From NCBI GenBank assembly GCA_036435485.1, contig CM071598.1, positions 204,083,148 to 204,147,147 of the forward strand: a stretch of 64,000 nucleotides of DNA. Direction: 5' to 3'. Source of the stretch: Saposhnikovia divaricata (taxonomy: Eukaryota > Streptophyta > Magnoliopsida > Apiales > Apiaceae). The notes beneath the pieces were generated by a model. The model saw nothing but the letters and a program-made list of their open reading frames with translations, did no database searches and was not told the DNA's origin. Positions 47,236 through 58,454 of the stretch are shown here, in pieces. Made by a program: the position numbers and the translations under genes. Numbering within the stretch: position 1 is the stretch's first letter; each line of letters begins with the position of its first letter.

Positions 47236-49848
47236 TGTAATGTAAATTATTATGTGCTATGTGCCGCATGTCAGGGCGGATACTTTCCTTATGTGTTTAT
47301 TTTATATTGCTGCCATAGAAGCAGCTTGATATTTTATCCTTGGGATGTTGAATTGAAAAATAGGGTTGAATTGTATTTGAGGGGCTGTGCCCATAGTCCG
47401 ATAAACGAATACTTCATGCCGAAATTTTCTAAAAATCCCCTGTATTTAAAGTTATTTAAAGTATTTGATTTAAAGATTTAAAGGCATGTATGTGTATGAA
47501 TGTTTAAGTACATATGTGATGATTAATGAGGTGTGGGTATATATATTGATGTATGTATTGCTTTGCGAGTTATAAGTAATTAATTATCAATTGGGTGTTT
47601 ATGTACTAAATAGTACTTTACTATTATTTCGAATATAATTAGGGATTCGATATGGACCCAGCGAGCGTGTTGACGAGACGATTGAAGGAAAATGAATGCG
47701 TAATCGAGTAAAGACCGAAGTATAGTAAGTAGCGAATCGACGCATTGGAATCGAGACAAGTGTACTAACCCTCGCTTATCGTTCAAGCGAGATAATTATG
47801 TTTCTATTCAATATAGTATTCCCTTCAAATCCATATTGCTAGTATCCTCTCCTTCAAAGTATTGATAAGGATATATTTTATTCATATATCATGTGAAAAG
47901 TAGAATTTCAGTTTTATTGCCAGTATTATTCTTTCTTAAGTATTGTCACTAATATTCTGTTAAAGTTTTTGCAAGTATTGCATTCTTATTCCTTGTTTTA
48001 GTATAATGTTCTTAATGTATAAAGTTTCACTGAGATTATTTGATAGTAAAGTAGTTCAATGGAATTGGAAGAATTTTAAAAAAAAAATGTGGACCAGCTT
48101 CATGGTCAGAGTAGTAAAGGCCAATGTCAATAAATGCCTAGTGAGGGGATCCCAGAGTATTGTTTTTAGCTGGACTTTACGTGGCTAATCACCCGTAATG
48201 TCCAGAGTATGATGAAAACTCCAATTCTATTAAATGTTGTTTTTATGCAAATATATTCTTATGATAGAACGTTTAAGTTAAAGTACATTTTCATTTCCAA
48301 GTATGTTGGATATAAAGTTATGATTTCAGTTAAAAGTTATGATTCGAGTTAATAAATACTGTTAGTATAAAAATGGAAAGTTATTATACTAGTGTTTTGA
48401 ACGGTGAAAACTAATTCACGGTTATTATGGTCGCTGTAGCATTTGTTGCGCAGTGATAGTAAGGACCGAGAATGAATTGAGATCTTCTTATTTATTCAAA
48501 CTCATGATTGTCAGGCCGGTTAGGCAGCTAGGTATGCAAACGCTTAGTGACATGAATGAAATTTGAGTAACTGAGAATTTCTTGGAGATTTTGTTAAAGC
48601 GATGGTTAAAGTATTTTGCAAGTATTAAAAGTATTGAATCTAGTATTACAAACCTTCTCAGTTATTAAATTATGATTTTGAGTTATAAATGTTTTAAATG
48701 ATATTAATCTTCTGTTAAAGTGAAGAGTCCAGATTTCAATTATAGTATTGATTTTAAATTAGTGAGCATTCCTTCGCTCATATTTATTATATAACTTGCT
48801 GAGCATTCTTTGGCTCACACTTGTTGTTTTTAAAATCTAATTTTTCAGTAAACTAGTTGGCGAGGCTTAGCTTGTGTAGTTCAGAAAGTGGAAAGAAGAA
48901 GCAAGATGCTGTTGTGAAGCTAACGTGGATCAGGGTATTTAGATTTAAAGTTGAATTATTGTATGTAAATATAGTTTAGTAGTTATAGTATGTATTTGAT
49001 TAGTTGGCCTGGTATACTTCCATTCGAAGTTATACCAGTGTATTAAGTCTGTATAAAGTTTTGTATATAGAGTTGTATTTAAGTTGGTTTTGGGTTTTCT
49101 TGTTTCTAGAACTGTAACCTAAGATCCTTAGTTGGGAGTTGGGGTCAAAGAGCTTTTGATTGAGTTTTTATTTTTATTTCAGTTTTATTTTGATTTCAGA
49201 TTTTTAGTTTAGTATTCAGCAGGTTTATGTTGCATTTACGAATACATCATGGCCAATTTTTGTTAGAATTATTGAGTTTGTTAGCGTGACGCCCAAATCT
49301 ACTGACCCCGGATTTGGGGGCGTTACATTAAAAACATGTTTTTTGTAAAATTAAAAATTAAATGTTTTATGACTTAATTTTTTTTTTAAATTAGGTTTTC
49401 TTGAACCTATTTTATGCGGCGAGGCTTTTTTTAAACTATATTTTAAACTTTAGTCTAAAATATCTTTGTAATATTTTACTTAATAATAATTTTCTAATTT
49501 TTTTTGTTTTATCATTTGTTATTTTGGTGCATCTTTTTTTATGTTTTAATGGTACACAATTGTACCAAAGTACCAAAATACCAAATTTGGTTATCACTAA
49601 ATTCGGTTCGATTCCATACAACTACATTATTATACAAAATTTATTTACTTTAATTTTTTTTAGCTTCGCCTCGTTCGATTCCTTACAACTACATAATTAT
49701 AAAGATTTATTTACTTTAATTTTTTAGATTTTTTTTAGCTTCGCCTCGTTCGATTCCTTACAACTACATAATTATAAAGATTTATTTACTTTCAATTTTT
49801 TAGTTTTATTTCTGGTTCGATTCTCTATACTACATAATTAAATAGTGT

Positions 49849-50670
49849 TGTTGTGCCCAAAATTTGTAATGGGCTTAGTTTTGGGTCCATGGATGTTGGA
49901 GGCCTGGTAGGGTGTTTAAAAGGTAGGAACAAGGTTGCTGGAAGAAAAGAGGTGTACCTCTAGAGGGAAGCTCTGGAGGTGGAGGTTCGCTTTTTTGGGA
50001 AGCTGTGTAGGTGCAGGTGGGCTCACAGGTTCCACCTCTGCAGGATCGAATGGATAAGGATTACCTCCTAGGTTTTAGGAGGCGTAAATTGAGTCATTTT
50101 AACAGTTTATTTTATGGAGATACACGTTTCTAATATGATAAATATTGGATATTTGTGATATATGTCGATATGTACATGGAGTTCTCATATGAGTAGGATT
50201 TGGGAGTTCTACTTCGAATAGGACTCTACTAAGGGGCTAGCTGATTTAAGGAAAAGTCATATTTCTACACAAATACTTCGAGATTAACATGGATGGAGGG
50301 ATTAAATCTTATCAATTTCGTGGCTTAATGGACAAAGAAAGGATTCCTAACCTAAAAGAACTACATTAGGGCTTGATTCCTATAAATAGGATATGTAGGC
50401 AATTAGCAAGGGGTTCGGTTTTTTACTTTCTGAATACACAAGGCACGTGTACCCTAAGTAATACATTCCTGGACATACTTGGCCAGATTGTTGCCATTAT
50501 TGTCCGGTGAACTTGCTAACTCAGCCCAAAAAACACAAAATACCATTATTAGGTTCAGCTGCCCTGTTTTGGTACAGATGTTCGGTTTCTAATTTATCCG
50601 AAAACCAAGTATAATTCGCGTTATTCCGGCGAAACTTTCTTGGGGTGTCGTGTGAATTTTTTGCACAACA
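49849..50670 (+). repeat. 5' LTR of F
   Basis: 822 bp, TGTTGTGCCC...TTTGCACAACA. TATA box tataaata at 50381-50388. Confidence 0.95.
50381..50388 (+). promoter_or_regulatory. TATA box of the F 5' LTR
   Basis: tataaata within the palindromic cctataaatagg, about 290 bp before the LTR end. The equivalent in the 3' LTR is at 62486-62493. Confidence 0.65.
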
Positions 50671-50674
50671 TTTT

Positions 50675-50692
50675 TGGCGCTAGAAGCAGGGG
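50675..50692 (+). other. Primer binding site region of F
   Basis: tggcgctagaagcagggg four bases after the LTR, of the TGGCGC type usual in Tat elements. The tRNA is not assigned. Confidence 0.65.
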
Positions 50693-50709
50693 CTTTCTCT
50701 CTTGAATCA

Positions 50710-51531
50710 ATGTCGGAAAATTCTGAACCTGTTCGAACGCCGAGCGGCGAGGATGGTAGGCATAAGGCCAATCCTGATGGTGAAGTAACTGCTAAGGATA
50801 TCCTCAACCATCTTCAAGCTATGGATGGCAGGATTGACCAGTTGGAAAGGAAATCATCGCGGAAAAAGAAAGGACAAAGAAAGCATAGGTCCTCGGAAAG
50901 GCGTTTTAGACGTCGTGAAGTGACACCGAGAAATTTGGAATTTGGGAGTGAAGAAGAGCCTGAACAAGAAGCTCGAAAAAATAATTTTTCTGATGTTGAA
51001 ACGGATCGAGAAAATGTTGATCGGAAGGAAGGTCCTGTGGACTCCCCGGCTAGGAGTGTGAGCGTATTTGATCGAGTCGAGAGGAAGCTCAATAGTAAAG
51101 ATTTACGGCATGTGTTGGATGGAACGAAGGAAAAGGTGGATGGAAATGACAACCTTGACAAGTCTCAGTCGAGGGGTTCTAAGAGCTATAGGAAGGAAAA
51201 ATCTAGAGAGGAGGAGCGGGCTCATGACAGGAGGTCTAGGTCGACCAAGCTCCAATCAGCTGTCGGGAGTGAAGGTAGCTCCAGCTCCCGAGACAGTTCA
51301 GCTCACAAACAGAATGGAGACTCGAATGAAGATACAGATGAGAGTGAGGAATACCTCTCAGACGGAGAGGATGCAAATTATAAGGTGGCTGATTTGAGGA
51401 AAGCTCTGGAAAAAATTAAAGCTGAGAAGAGGTCGACATCAGGGCTAGCTGTAGCTTCACCTTTCACTAAAAAGGTCCGGGATTCACCCCTTCCACCTAG
51501 GTACAGGGGGGGTAGGAGATTTGAAGTTTGA
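50710..51531 (+). CDS. F gag, N-terminal part
   Basis: 273 residues from the first ATG after the PBS (MSENSEPVRTPSGEDG). Hydrophilic and very rich in Arg, Lys, Glu and Ser, with a predicted coiled segment near residues 25-50 (DILNHLQAMDGRIDQLERKS). It ends RDSPLPPRYRG plus a few out-of-frame residues and a TGA at 51529-51531. In Tat elements this Pro-rich motif runs straight on into the gag core, which here continues in the next frame. The break lies in a run of seven G (51506-51512), so a one-base length change in that run is the likely cause. A programmed shift is possible but less likely. Confidence 0.8.
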   Translation: MSENSEPVRTPSGEDGRHKANPDGEVTAKDILNHLQAMDGRIDQLERKSSRKKKGQRKHRSSERRFRRREVTPRNLEFGSEEEPEQEARKNNFSDVETDRENVDRKEGPVDSPARSVSVFDRVERKLNSKDLRHVLDGTKEKVDGNDNLDKSQSRGSKSYRKEKSREEERAHDRRSRSTKLQSAVGSEGSSSSRDSSAHKQNGDSNEDTDESEEYLSDGEDANYKVADLRKALEKIKAEKRSTSGLAVASPFTKKVRDSPLPPRYRGGRRFEV

Positions 51532-54500
51532 TGGCACCACAGACCCAGTGGAATATCTCAGCCGTTTTAGTACTGAGATGGAGGTATACCAAGTCAGGGA
51601 TCGCACAAAATGCCGGCTGTTGGCAGCTACGCTAAGGGATAATGCTCATCAGTGGTTCAAGAGGCTGCCATCTAATTCAATTCGCTCCTGGAGACAAATG
51701 AGTGAACTTTTTGTGACTCAATTTCGGGCTACTGTGACATTTGCACCTCCTGCTAACACTTTGGCAAATATCAAGCAAAGGGAGAAGGAAACTCTCAGAG
51801 AGTATTTTAAGCGTTTTAACGCAGAGGTGCCCAAAGTGAGGAAGGCTACCGATGAAACCTATAAGAATTTTCTGATAGCTGGGATATGGCCTGGGAGTGA
51901 TTTCTGGAAAGAGCTTCAAAAGGAGGAGCCTGTCACGCTGGCTGATTTTTATGCACGGGCTGAAGCTCATAAAGTAGTTGAGGAATCTATGGCTAAATTG
52001 AGGAAAGATAGCAACCCAACTGGTTGGAATGGGAGAAAAAGGAGCAGGTCCTACAGTCCCAGGAGAAGAAATGTGGATAGGCGTGCTTCCTATCATGGAG
52101 CTTCAGCTTCCACGGAAAGGGAAGCTGGTCGCAAGGAAAGGACAGCACCTCTAACTGTGAATGCAACTGGTTCAAGGAGGTCTGTGGAATACAAGCCCCC
52201 ACCCTTGAAGAATTATAATAGATATTCAGAGTATACCCCATTGGCGGCACCTCTTGACCACGTGTTTGAGGTTGGGGACAAAGCTGGAGTGTTCAGGAAG
52301 CCGACCCGTATCGGCCCACCTGGGAGGAGGGACCTAGGAAAATACTGTGCATTTAATGATGCAAACGGACACGAGACAGCTGACTGTCGTCACTTGAAGG
52401 ATCATGTTGAGGATTTAATTAGGAAGGGATACCTTACAGAGTTTGTGGCGCAAGAGGCGAAAAAGTATAAAGATGAGAAAGAGAGAAAGGAGGCAGAAAA
52501 AATGGTACCTGATCGTACAGCAAGGGTAAATAGTATCCGTACCATAATAGGAGGTCCATACATTGGAGGCACAAGCAGGAACTCTATGAAAAATTTTGCT
52601 CGGGAGGCTAAAGGAGCTCCCCTTACTAATGTCTTCCATCTGGCTGAAAGGCCCCCAAAGCTGTTTAAGGGGGAAGCTGCAGACATCACTTTTATTGAAG
52701 AAGATGCAAAGCATGTGCATCACCCACATAATGATGCTCTGGTGGTCATGTTCTCCATTGGGGGAATGAATGTGCATCGAATTTTGGTGGACAATGGAAG
52801 CTCTTGTAACATAATAGCTTACGATACCTACCAAAAAATGGGTCTCCTGGATAAAGAAATGTTTCCTTCTTACAACGATTTATATGGATTTACTGGAGGT
52901 CCAGTTCAGATTGTGGGACGTGTGAAACTCCCAATCAGGATGGGGAGTGAACCTTATGTGGCAACCCAGGTTGCAGAGTTTATGGTTGTGAACGAAGACA
53001 TATCTTATAATGCTATCATGGGCAGGCCTTTCTTGAAGGAGATGCGTGTGGTGACCTCTATTTACCATCTCTCAATGAAATTTCCAACTCCTAATGGGAT
53101 TGGATGCCTACGAGGATGTCAGTCAGACTCACGAGAATGTTATGGTAAGGCCTTGGGTACTGCTGAGCAAGCTTCAAAACACTTGCTGTTGGTAGATGGC
53201 GGAACAACTGACAACTGTTACCGCTATCTTGGACTTCCAAATACTTCGGCTGAAGAGTCCTCTCAAAGGAAAGGAGGGGTATGTGAGAGAGAATCATGCA
53301 ATACAATTATGATCGTGCAACATCCAGATGAAGACCCTTACGTGGATGTAGCTTCGTTTTTGGGGGAAGGTACTGGAAGGGAGGTGCTAATGCTGGAGGC
53401 ACCTCAACAGAAAAATGGAAACGGTAATGATGATTTTGTTGAAGACATCTTGGAAGAAGTCAATGACAGTGACTTCGATGAGGTGGAAATTTTAGAGCAA
53501 TCGCAGAAAGAGGTACCTGAATCTGCCCAGGTGGATGATAAAGGGAACCTGGTGGAAATTGATTTGGATCCTAGGATGCCCGAATCCAAAGAAAAAGCTG
53601 GTGCTGCAGGAGACACTATATCTTTTATGGTAGATGACACTGATTCTAGTAAGGAGCTGAAAGCTGGAAAACAGCTGGATCCGAATATGAGGGAAGCCCT
53701 GGTGAGCTTCCTTAGAAAGAATGTGGACGTGTTTGCTTGGGATCATTCAGACATGATTGGGATAGACCCAAAGGTAATGTGTCATCGTCTTAATATTATT
53801 CCAGAAGCGAAAACGGTAAGGCAGAAAAGAAGGGCTATAGGTGGTGAAAGAGCTTCCGCTTTGAGAGAAGAGGTGGACAGATTATTGGCAGCTGGTCTGG
53901 TGAGGGAGTCTTTTTACCCCATGTGGCTGGCAAATCCGGTGCTGGTCAAAAAGCCCAATGGAAAATGGCGCACTTGTGTGGATTTTACAGACTTGAATAA
54001 AGCGTGCCCAAAGGATAGCTTCCCGCTTCCTCGTATTGACCAGCTGGTGGATGCAACTGCTGGGCATGCCCTGTTGAGCTTTATGGACGCATATTCAGGA
54101 TATAATCAGATTCCTATGTATGGCCCAGACCAAGAACATACTTCCTTTATAACAGATAGGGGGTTGTATTGCTACATTGGGATGCCTTTTGGTTTAATCA
54201 ACGCGGGAGCTACGTATCAACGTCTGGTAAACATAATGTTTAAGGATAAAATTGGGAAAACAATGGAAGTATATGTTGACGATATGTTGGTAAAGTCAAA
54301 AGAGGCAGCTGATCATGTTTCACACTTGGCAGAAATGTTTGACATATTGAGGAAATATAGAATGAAGCTCAATCCTCAGAAATGTGTATTCGGGGTCGAA
54401 TCTGGGAAGTTTCTCGGGATCATGGTTAATCACCGGGGTATTGAGGCTAACCCTGCAAAGATTAAAGCTTTGTTGGAAATGAGGTCACCTAGGAGCGTGA

Positions 54501-56944
54501 AGGAGGTTCAGTCGTTAACAGGAAGGGTTGCAGCTCTGAACATGTTCGTCTCAAAATCTTCAGACAGGTGTAAGGAATTCTTTTCAGCAATTAAGAAAGG
54601 GAAGAACTTTGAGTGGACGGCTGAATGTGAAGCTGCTTTTGAGAAGCTAAAGGAACAGCTGGGTAGTCCCCCGCTCCTTTCTAAACCAGTTGATGGTGAG
54701 GCTCTGATACTCTACCTAGCAGTTTCTGAGTATTCTATTAGTGCGGTGTTGGTTCGAGAGGAAGGGAAAGTACAGTTTCCGGTGTATTATGTAAGTAAGA
54801 GATTGCTGGATGCAGAAACCCGGTACACCAACATGGAAAAGCTAGCTTATGCATTGATTCTTGCTTCAAGGAAGCTTCGACCTTACTTTCAGTCTCATAA
54901 GGTTGAGGTACGGACTTCTTTCCCGCTAAGGCAGGTGTTACATAAACCAGAAGCTTCTGGAAGGTTGATGAAGTGGGCTATTGAATTAGGACAGTTTGAT
55001 GTTGAGTACAAGCCGAGGTCTGCAATAAAAGGGCAAGCGTTGGCTGATTTTCTGTTGGAATTTCCTCCATCCTTCGAGGTTGGTGGAAACGAATGTATAC
55101 CTGCTGGTGAGCTACCTGCTGGTGTGCTACCTGCTGGTGAGCTACCTGCTAGTGAGCTACCTTCTGGTGAGCTAGCTGTTGGACGGCTACCTGTTGCCAA
55201 GGTACCTGTGGAAAATTGCGCTCCGTGGTGGACTTTGTATGTGGATGGGGCAGTTAACTCTAATGGAGCAAGAGTTGGCATAGTGCTAGTAAGCCTCGAA
55301 GGACACAAGTTGCAGAGTGCTATTCATTTTTCATTCTACGCAACTAACAATGACGCGGAGTACGAAGCTCTGATTGCTGGTTTGAAGCTAGCTTTAGAAA
55401 TGAAGGTGGAAAATTTGACCGTCTTTAGTGATTCAATGTTGGTGGTTTGGCACATTAAAGGAGGGTTTCAGGCTCGAGGCCCTCGTACTGATTTGTACAT
55501 GAGGTATGCACAGGAATTGGTGAAGAGATTCAGGGAGGTGAATCTAGAACAGATTCCTAGGTCGGAGAATGCGAATGCAGATGTGCTGGCTAAGCTAGGC
55601 TCTCAAAGGGAAGCTACATTGTTAGGAGTCATTCCTGTTGAGGTTCAGCGTCAACTGAGTATTTCAAAAATTGAGATTTTGAATATGGAAACTACGGTGG
55701 AGGATCACTGGATGGTTCCAATAGTGGAGTACATCACTAAGGGAGTTTTGCCAGAAGATAAGGATGAAGCTCGGAAATTAAAATATAAAGCGGCAAGGTA
55801 TGTGATTTATGAAGGAATTTTGTATAAGAGAGGTTTTAACAAGCCTTCGTTAAGGTGTATTTCTGGAGACGAATGTGAGTATATTATGAGGGAGATCCAT
55901 AAGGGGATTTGTGGTAACCACTCTGGGGGAACCTCATTGGCACACAAAATACTTCGTCAAGGGTATTATTGGCCGACTTTGCAAAGAGATGCTCACAAGT
56001 ACACTCGAGCATGTGATCGCTGTCAGAGGTTCACGAAATTGGGTATCAACCCAGCTGTACCCCTTAAACCCCTCGCCAGTCCTTGGCCTTTTGCGGTTTG
56101 GGGTATATATCTTATTGGGGAGCTTCCCAAGGGTAAAGGCGGAGTAAAATATGCAGTCGTTGCAGTGGATTACTTTACAAAGTGGGCTGAAGCGGAATCT
56201 TTAGCTACCATAACTGCTGCAAAATTGAAGGAATTTGTGTTTCGAGCTATAGTTTGTAGGTATGGAGTACCTTATAAGCTCATCTCAGACAATGGGAAGC
56301 AATTTGACAGCAAGGAGATGCGAGGCTTGTGTGAAGACCTTGGAATTCAAAAGGGGTTCTCAGCTGTTTGCCACCCCCAAAGCAATGGTCAAACGGAGGC
56401 TGTAAACAAGATAATAAAATACACTCTAAAAACCAAGCTGGAGGAGCGAAAGGGAAGCTGGCCGGAGGAGCTTCCAATGGTATTATGGTCTTATAATACC
56501 ACTCCAAGAACTACAACAGGTGAATCTCCATTCACTTTGGCATATGGGTGTGAGGCAATGGTGCCTGTTGAGATAGGAGCTGGCTCATTCAGAAGGGAAA
56601 ATTATAATCCGGAGGATAATGAGGTGAATCATCGCTTGTACCTGGATCTTGTTGAAGAGGTGTGCATGAATTCACAGCTGAAGCTGGCTGCATACCAACA
56701 GCGTACACGGAAATATTTTGATAAGAAGGTACGAGCTCGCCCATTGAAGGTGGGTGATTTGGTTTTAAGGAGGGTGCTACCCAACATGAGGGTACCTGGT
56801 CACGGTGCGTTTGGTGCCAATTGGGAAGGACCTTACCTTATAAAGACGGTTCTTTGGGAAGGTACTTATCATTTGACTGATTTGGATGGGAAGCTGATCC
56901 CTAGGGCATGGAATGCCGAACATTTGAGGAAATATTACCAGTAG
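51521..56944 (+). CDS. F gag core-protease-RT-RNase H-aRNase H-integrase polyprotein
   Basis: 1,807 codons open from 51521 to TAG 56942-56944. It has no ATG at its start because it continues from the upstream gag frame. Gag core, residues 1-150 (FDGTTDPVEYLSRF). Zinc-like CAFNDANGHETADC near 276-290. Protease VDNGSSCNII near 423. RT about 763-990, with YVDDM near 917. RNase H about 1030-1183. A Leu-Pro-Ala-Gly-Glu repeat about 1193-1228. Archaeal-type RNase H about 1235-1360 (LYVDGAVNS, NDAEYEALIAGL, FSDSMLVVWHIKG). Integrase zinc site about 1450-1503, core about 1525-1640. The integrase has Asp at 1590 and Glu at 1626 (35 residues between them), but the first catalytic Asp position (WGI-D) is Tyr at 1530, codon TAT 56108-56110. 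All other domains keep their key residues. C-terminus ends EHLRKYYQ as in other Tat elements. Confidence 0.93.
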   Translation: MKFDGTTDPVEYLSRFSTEMEVYQVRDRTKCRLLAATLRDNAHQWFKRLPSNSIRSWRQMSELFVTQFRATVTFAPPANTLANIKQREKETLREYFKRFNAEVPKVRKATDETYKNFLIAGIWPGSDFWKELQKEEPVTLADFYARAEAHKVVEESMAKLRKDSNPTGWNGRKRSRSYSPRRRNVDRRASYHGASASTEREAGRKERTAPLTVNATGSRRSVEYKPPPLKNYNRYSEYTPLAAPLDHVFEVGDKAGVFRKPTRIGPPGRRDLGKYCAFNDANGHETADCRHLKDHVEDLIRKGYLTEFVAQEAKKYKDEKERKEAEKMVPDRTARVNSIRTIIGGPYIGGTSRNSMKNFAREAKGAPLTNVFHLAERPPKLFKGEAADITFIEEDAKHVHHPHNDALVVMFSIGGMNVHRILVDNGSSCNIIAYDTYQKMGLLDKEMFPSYNDLYGFTGGPVQIVGRVKLPIRMGSEPYVATQVAEFMVVNEDISYNAIMGRPFLKEMRVVTSIYHLSMKFPTPNGIGCLRGCQSDSRECYGKALGTAEQASKHLLLVDGGTTDNCYRYLGLPNTSAEESSQRKGGVCERESCNTIMIVQHPDEDPYVDVASFLGEGTGREVLMLEAPQQKNGNGNDDFVEDILEEVNDSDFDEVEILEQSQKEVPESAQVDDKGNLVEIDLDPRMPESKEKAGAAGDTISFMVDDTDSSKELKAGKQLDPNMREALVSFLRKNVDVFAWDHSDMIGIDPKVMCHRLNIIPEAKTVRQKRRAIGGERASALREEVDRLLAAGLVRESFYPMWLANPVLVKKPNGKWRTCVDFTDLNKACPKDSFPLPRIDQLVDATAGHALLSFMDAYSGYNQIPMYGPDQEHTSFITDRGLYCYIGMPFGLINAGATYQRLVNIMFKDKIGKTMEVYVDDMLVKSKEAADHVSHLAEMFDILRKYRMKLNPQKCVFGVESGKFLGIMVNHRGIEANPAKIKALLEMRSPRSVKEVQSLTGRVAALNMFVSKSSDRCKEFFSAIKKGKNFEWTAECEAAFEKLKEQLGSPPLLSKPVDGEALILYLAVSEYSISAVLVREEGKVQFPVYYVSKRLLDAETRYTNMEKLAYALILASRKLRPYFQSHKVEVRTSFPLRQVLHKPEASGRLMKWAIELGQFDVEYKPRSAIKGQALADFLLEFPPSFEVGGNECIPAGELPAGVLPAGELPASELPSGELAVGRLPVAKVPVENCAPWWTLYVDGAVNSNGARVGIVLVSLEGHKLQSAIHFSFYATNNDAEYEALIAGLKLALEMKVENLTVFSDSMLVVWHIKGGFQARGPRTDLYMRYAQELVKRFREVNLEQIPRSENANADVLAKLGSQREATLLGVIPVEVQRQLSISKIEILNMETTVEDHWMVPIVEYITKGVLPEDKDEARKLKYKAARYVIYEGILYKRGFNKPSLRCISGDECEYIMREIHKGICGNHSGGTSLAHKILRQGYYWPTLQRDAHKYTRACDRCQRFTKLGINPAVPLKPLASPWPFAVWGIYLIGELPKGKGGVKYAVVAVDYFTKWAEAESLATITAAKLKEFVFRAIVCRYGVPYKLISDNGKQFDSKEMRGLCEDLGIQKGFSAVCHPQSNGQTEAVNKIIKYTLKTKLEERKGSWPEELPMVLWSYNTTPRTTTGESPFTLAYGCEAMVPVEIGAGSFRRENYNPEDNEVNHRLYLDLVEEVCMNSQLKLAAYQQRTRKYFDKKVRARPLKVGDLVLRRVLPNMRVPGHGAFGANWEGPYLIKTVLWEGTYHLTDLDGKLIPRAWNAEHLRKYYQ
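55099..55205 (+). repeat. 15-bp coding minisatellite between the two RNase H domains of F
   Basis: About seven units of ctacctgctggtgag, with drift, encode LPAGE-like pentads. The frame is preserved, so the linker can change length in 5-residue steps without breaking the polyprotein. Confidence 0.9.
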
Positions 56945-58454
56945 GTGCTTTTTTCAGGTAACGCTTTTAAGTAGACCTCTTTCAGGTATAGGATTAATAA
57001 AGGTAGTTTATTAGTTATAGCTGCCATCTCTAGGACAAGTAGATGATTCGATTTTGTCTTGCTATGCTCGGGGGGTAGTGCATGTACACCTCACCGATAG
57101 GAAATGTCGTGAATTTTTGCTTCCATGAGGCCAATAAATTTGTTGCTTTCTTTTATATATAACATGTTTTGCTTATGAATTATGTTGTGTTCCTTATATA
57201 CTTTATGGAATTAGTATGGAAACATATGTGTAAATAGGTGGTTTTAAGTTCTCCATCATAGTTGGTAACATGATTAAAGAACTTGGGGGGTAGTAGGTTA
57301 TACCACCTCCCCTTCGAAAAATTTCCTGAATATAGGAAGCCAAAAAATTGGAGTATAACAAAAATCGGAATAAAAATACATATATATGGATTTTGGAATG
57401 GATTATGGTAATGGATTTTGGAATGGATTATGGTACATGAGGAACTTCATGGAAAGAGGTTCGCAAAACTGGTCCACCTATGAGGAGGTTCCAGTATGGA
57501 AGCTGCTCTGGAAATATACTATCAGGTTCATGCGAATCCCAGGGAATCTGGGCGCATGAAGAGCCAAAGAAAAAAAATGTATCATGTAGGAGCCAAAATT
57601 CAGGCTACATGAAATGGAATAACTTACATAAAAGTCGGCAATAAGCTTCAGCTGGGTAAAAAATTGAAGCTCACATATGAGGCGCATTATGTTCATATTT
57701 TTGGAAAAAGGTTTTATGGATTCTTTTTACAAAATAAAACAAAGTCATATGGGAACCGAGGCATTGGCCATATGATCACTCTTTACGCGGAAAGGCAAGG
57801 TGCGAGCAAATGGGAAGCTCTACCTTACTTTGGAATCTTACACATCAGTATGTATGATTGTTTAAGGACAACTATTCATAAGGATTTTATGATGAATTGG
57901 ATGGGATATCTTTAACATGGAAAAAGGATTGGTTGGGTGTCAAACTGGTATGACCACCAAACATATTAAATCATGTTAATAGAAGCTTCATGATATACGT
58001 ATTGGAAGGATGTTATCGGTATTCGAAAAACAAGAATTATCTTATGTGGTTTTAGGTAATTCGATACGTTTGGATTATTGGCATTAATCATAAATGGACA
58101 ATATTTACTTAACAGGAAGTGTTAAGATATAGAATTCATGACGAGCTAGACATTGTTTATGAAGCTGATCTAATTAATCTAGCTACGAGTGAACAATACA
58201 CATCCGGGTTAAAGTATGTGCTTTGTTACTGGCATATGTGTACTCAACATGGTAAATTCAGAACAATACGAGGATATATGGAAATCAAAGATGCATAATT
58301 CAAAAGAAACCAAAGTTATGGATTACATCTTGTGAGGCAATACGAGGAGCCCACGACCTCATAAAATTCAAAGTTAATGGCTACCAAAGCCATTCAAAAT
58401 GATTTAAAAGTTTAAACCCACGCAGGGGTACGAAAAGTTTCTGATTTCAAGGAG
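56945..58454. other. F spacer downstream of pol
   Basis: 1.5 kb with no supported gene. Purine-rich 'ggggggtagt' tracts occur at about 57069-57078 and 57285-57294, resembling the PPT at 61941 and possibly acting as internal polypurine tracts. A 24-bp direct duplication (ggattttggaatggattatg twice) lies at 57389-57431. Confidence 0.5.

Larger units (their letters stand above)
45777..49327 (+). mobile_element. Long-LTR-type element E, 5'-truncated
   Basis: The right end ctgaccccggatttgggggc|gttaca matches the D end in form, and its complement starts TGTAACGCCCCC. The left end shows no matching terminus. It shares with B the motifs GCTGAGCATTCTTTGGCTCA (about 48799) and TTCATGCCGAAATTTTCTAA (about 47412). 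A TATA box and purine-rich leader at 46000-46340 suggest a promoter. No gag or pol is found. Best read as a solo or partial LTR of the same long-LTR class. Confidence 0.6.
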
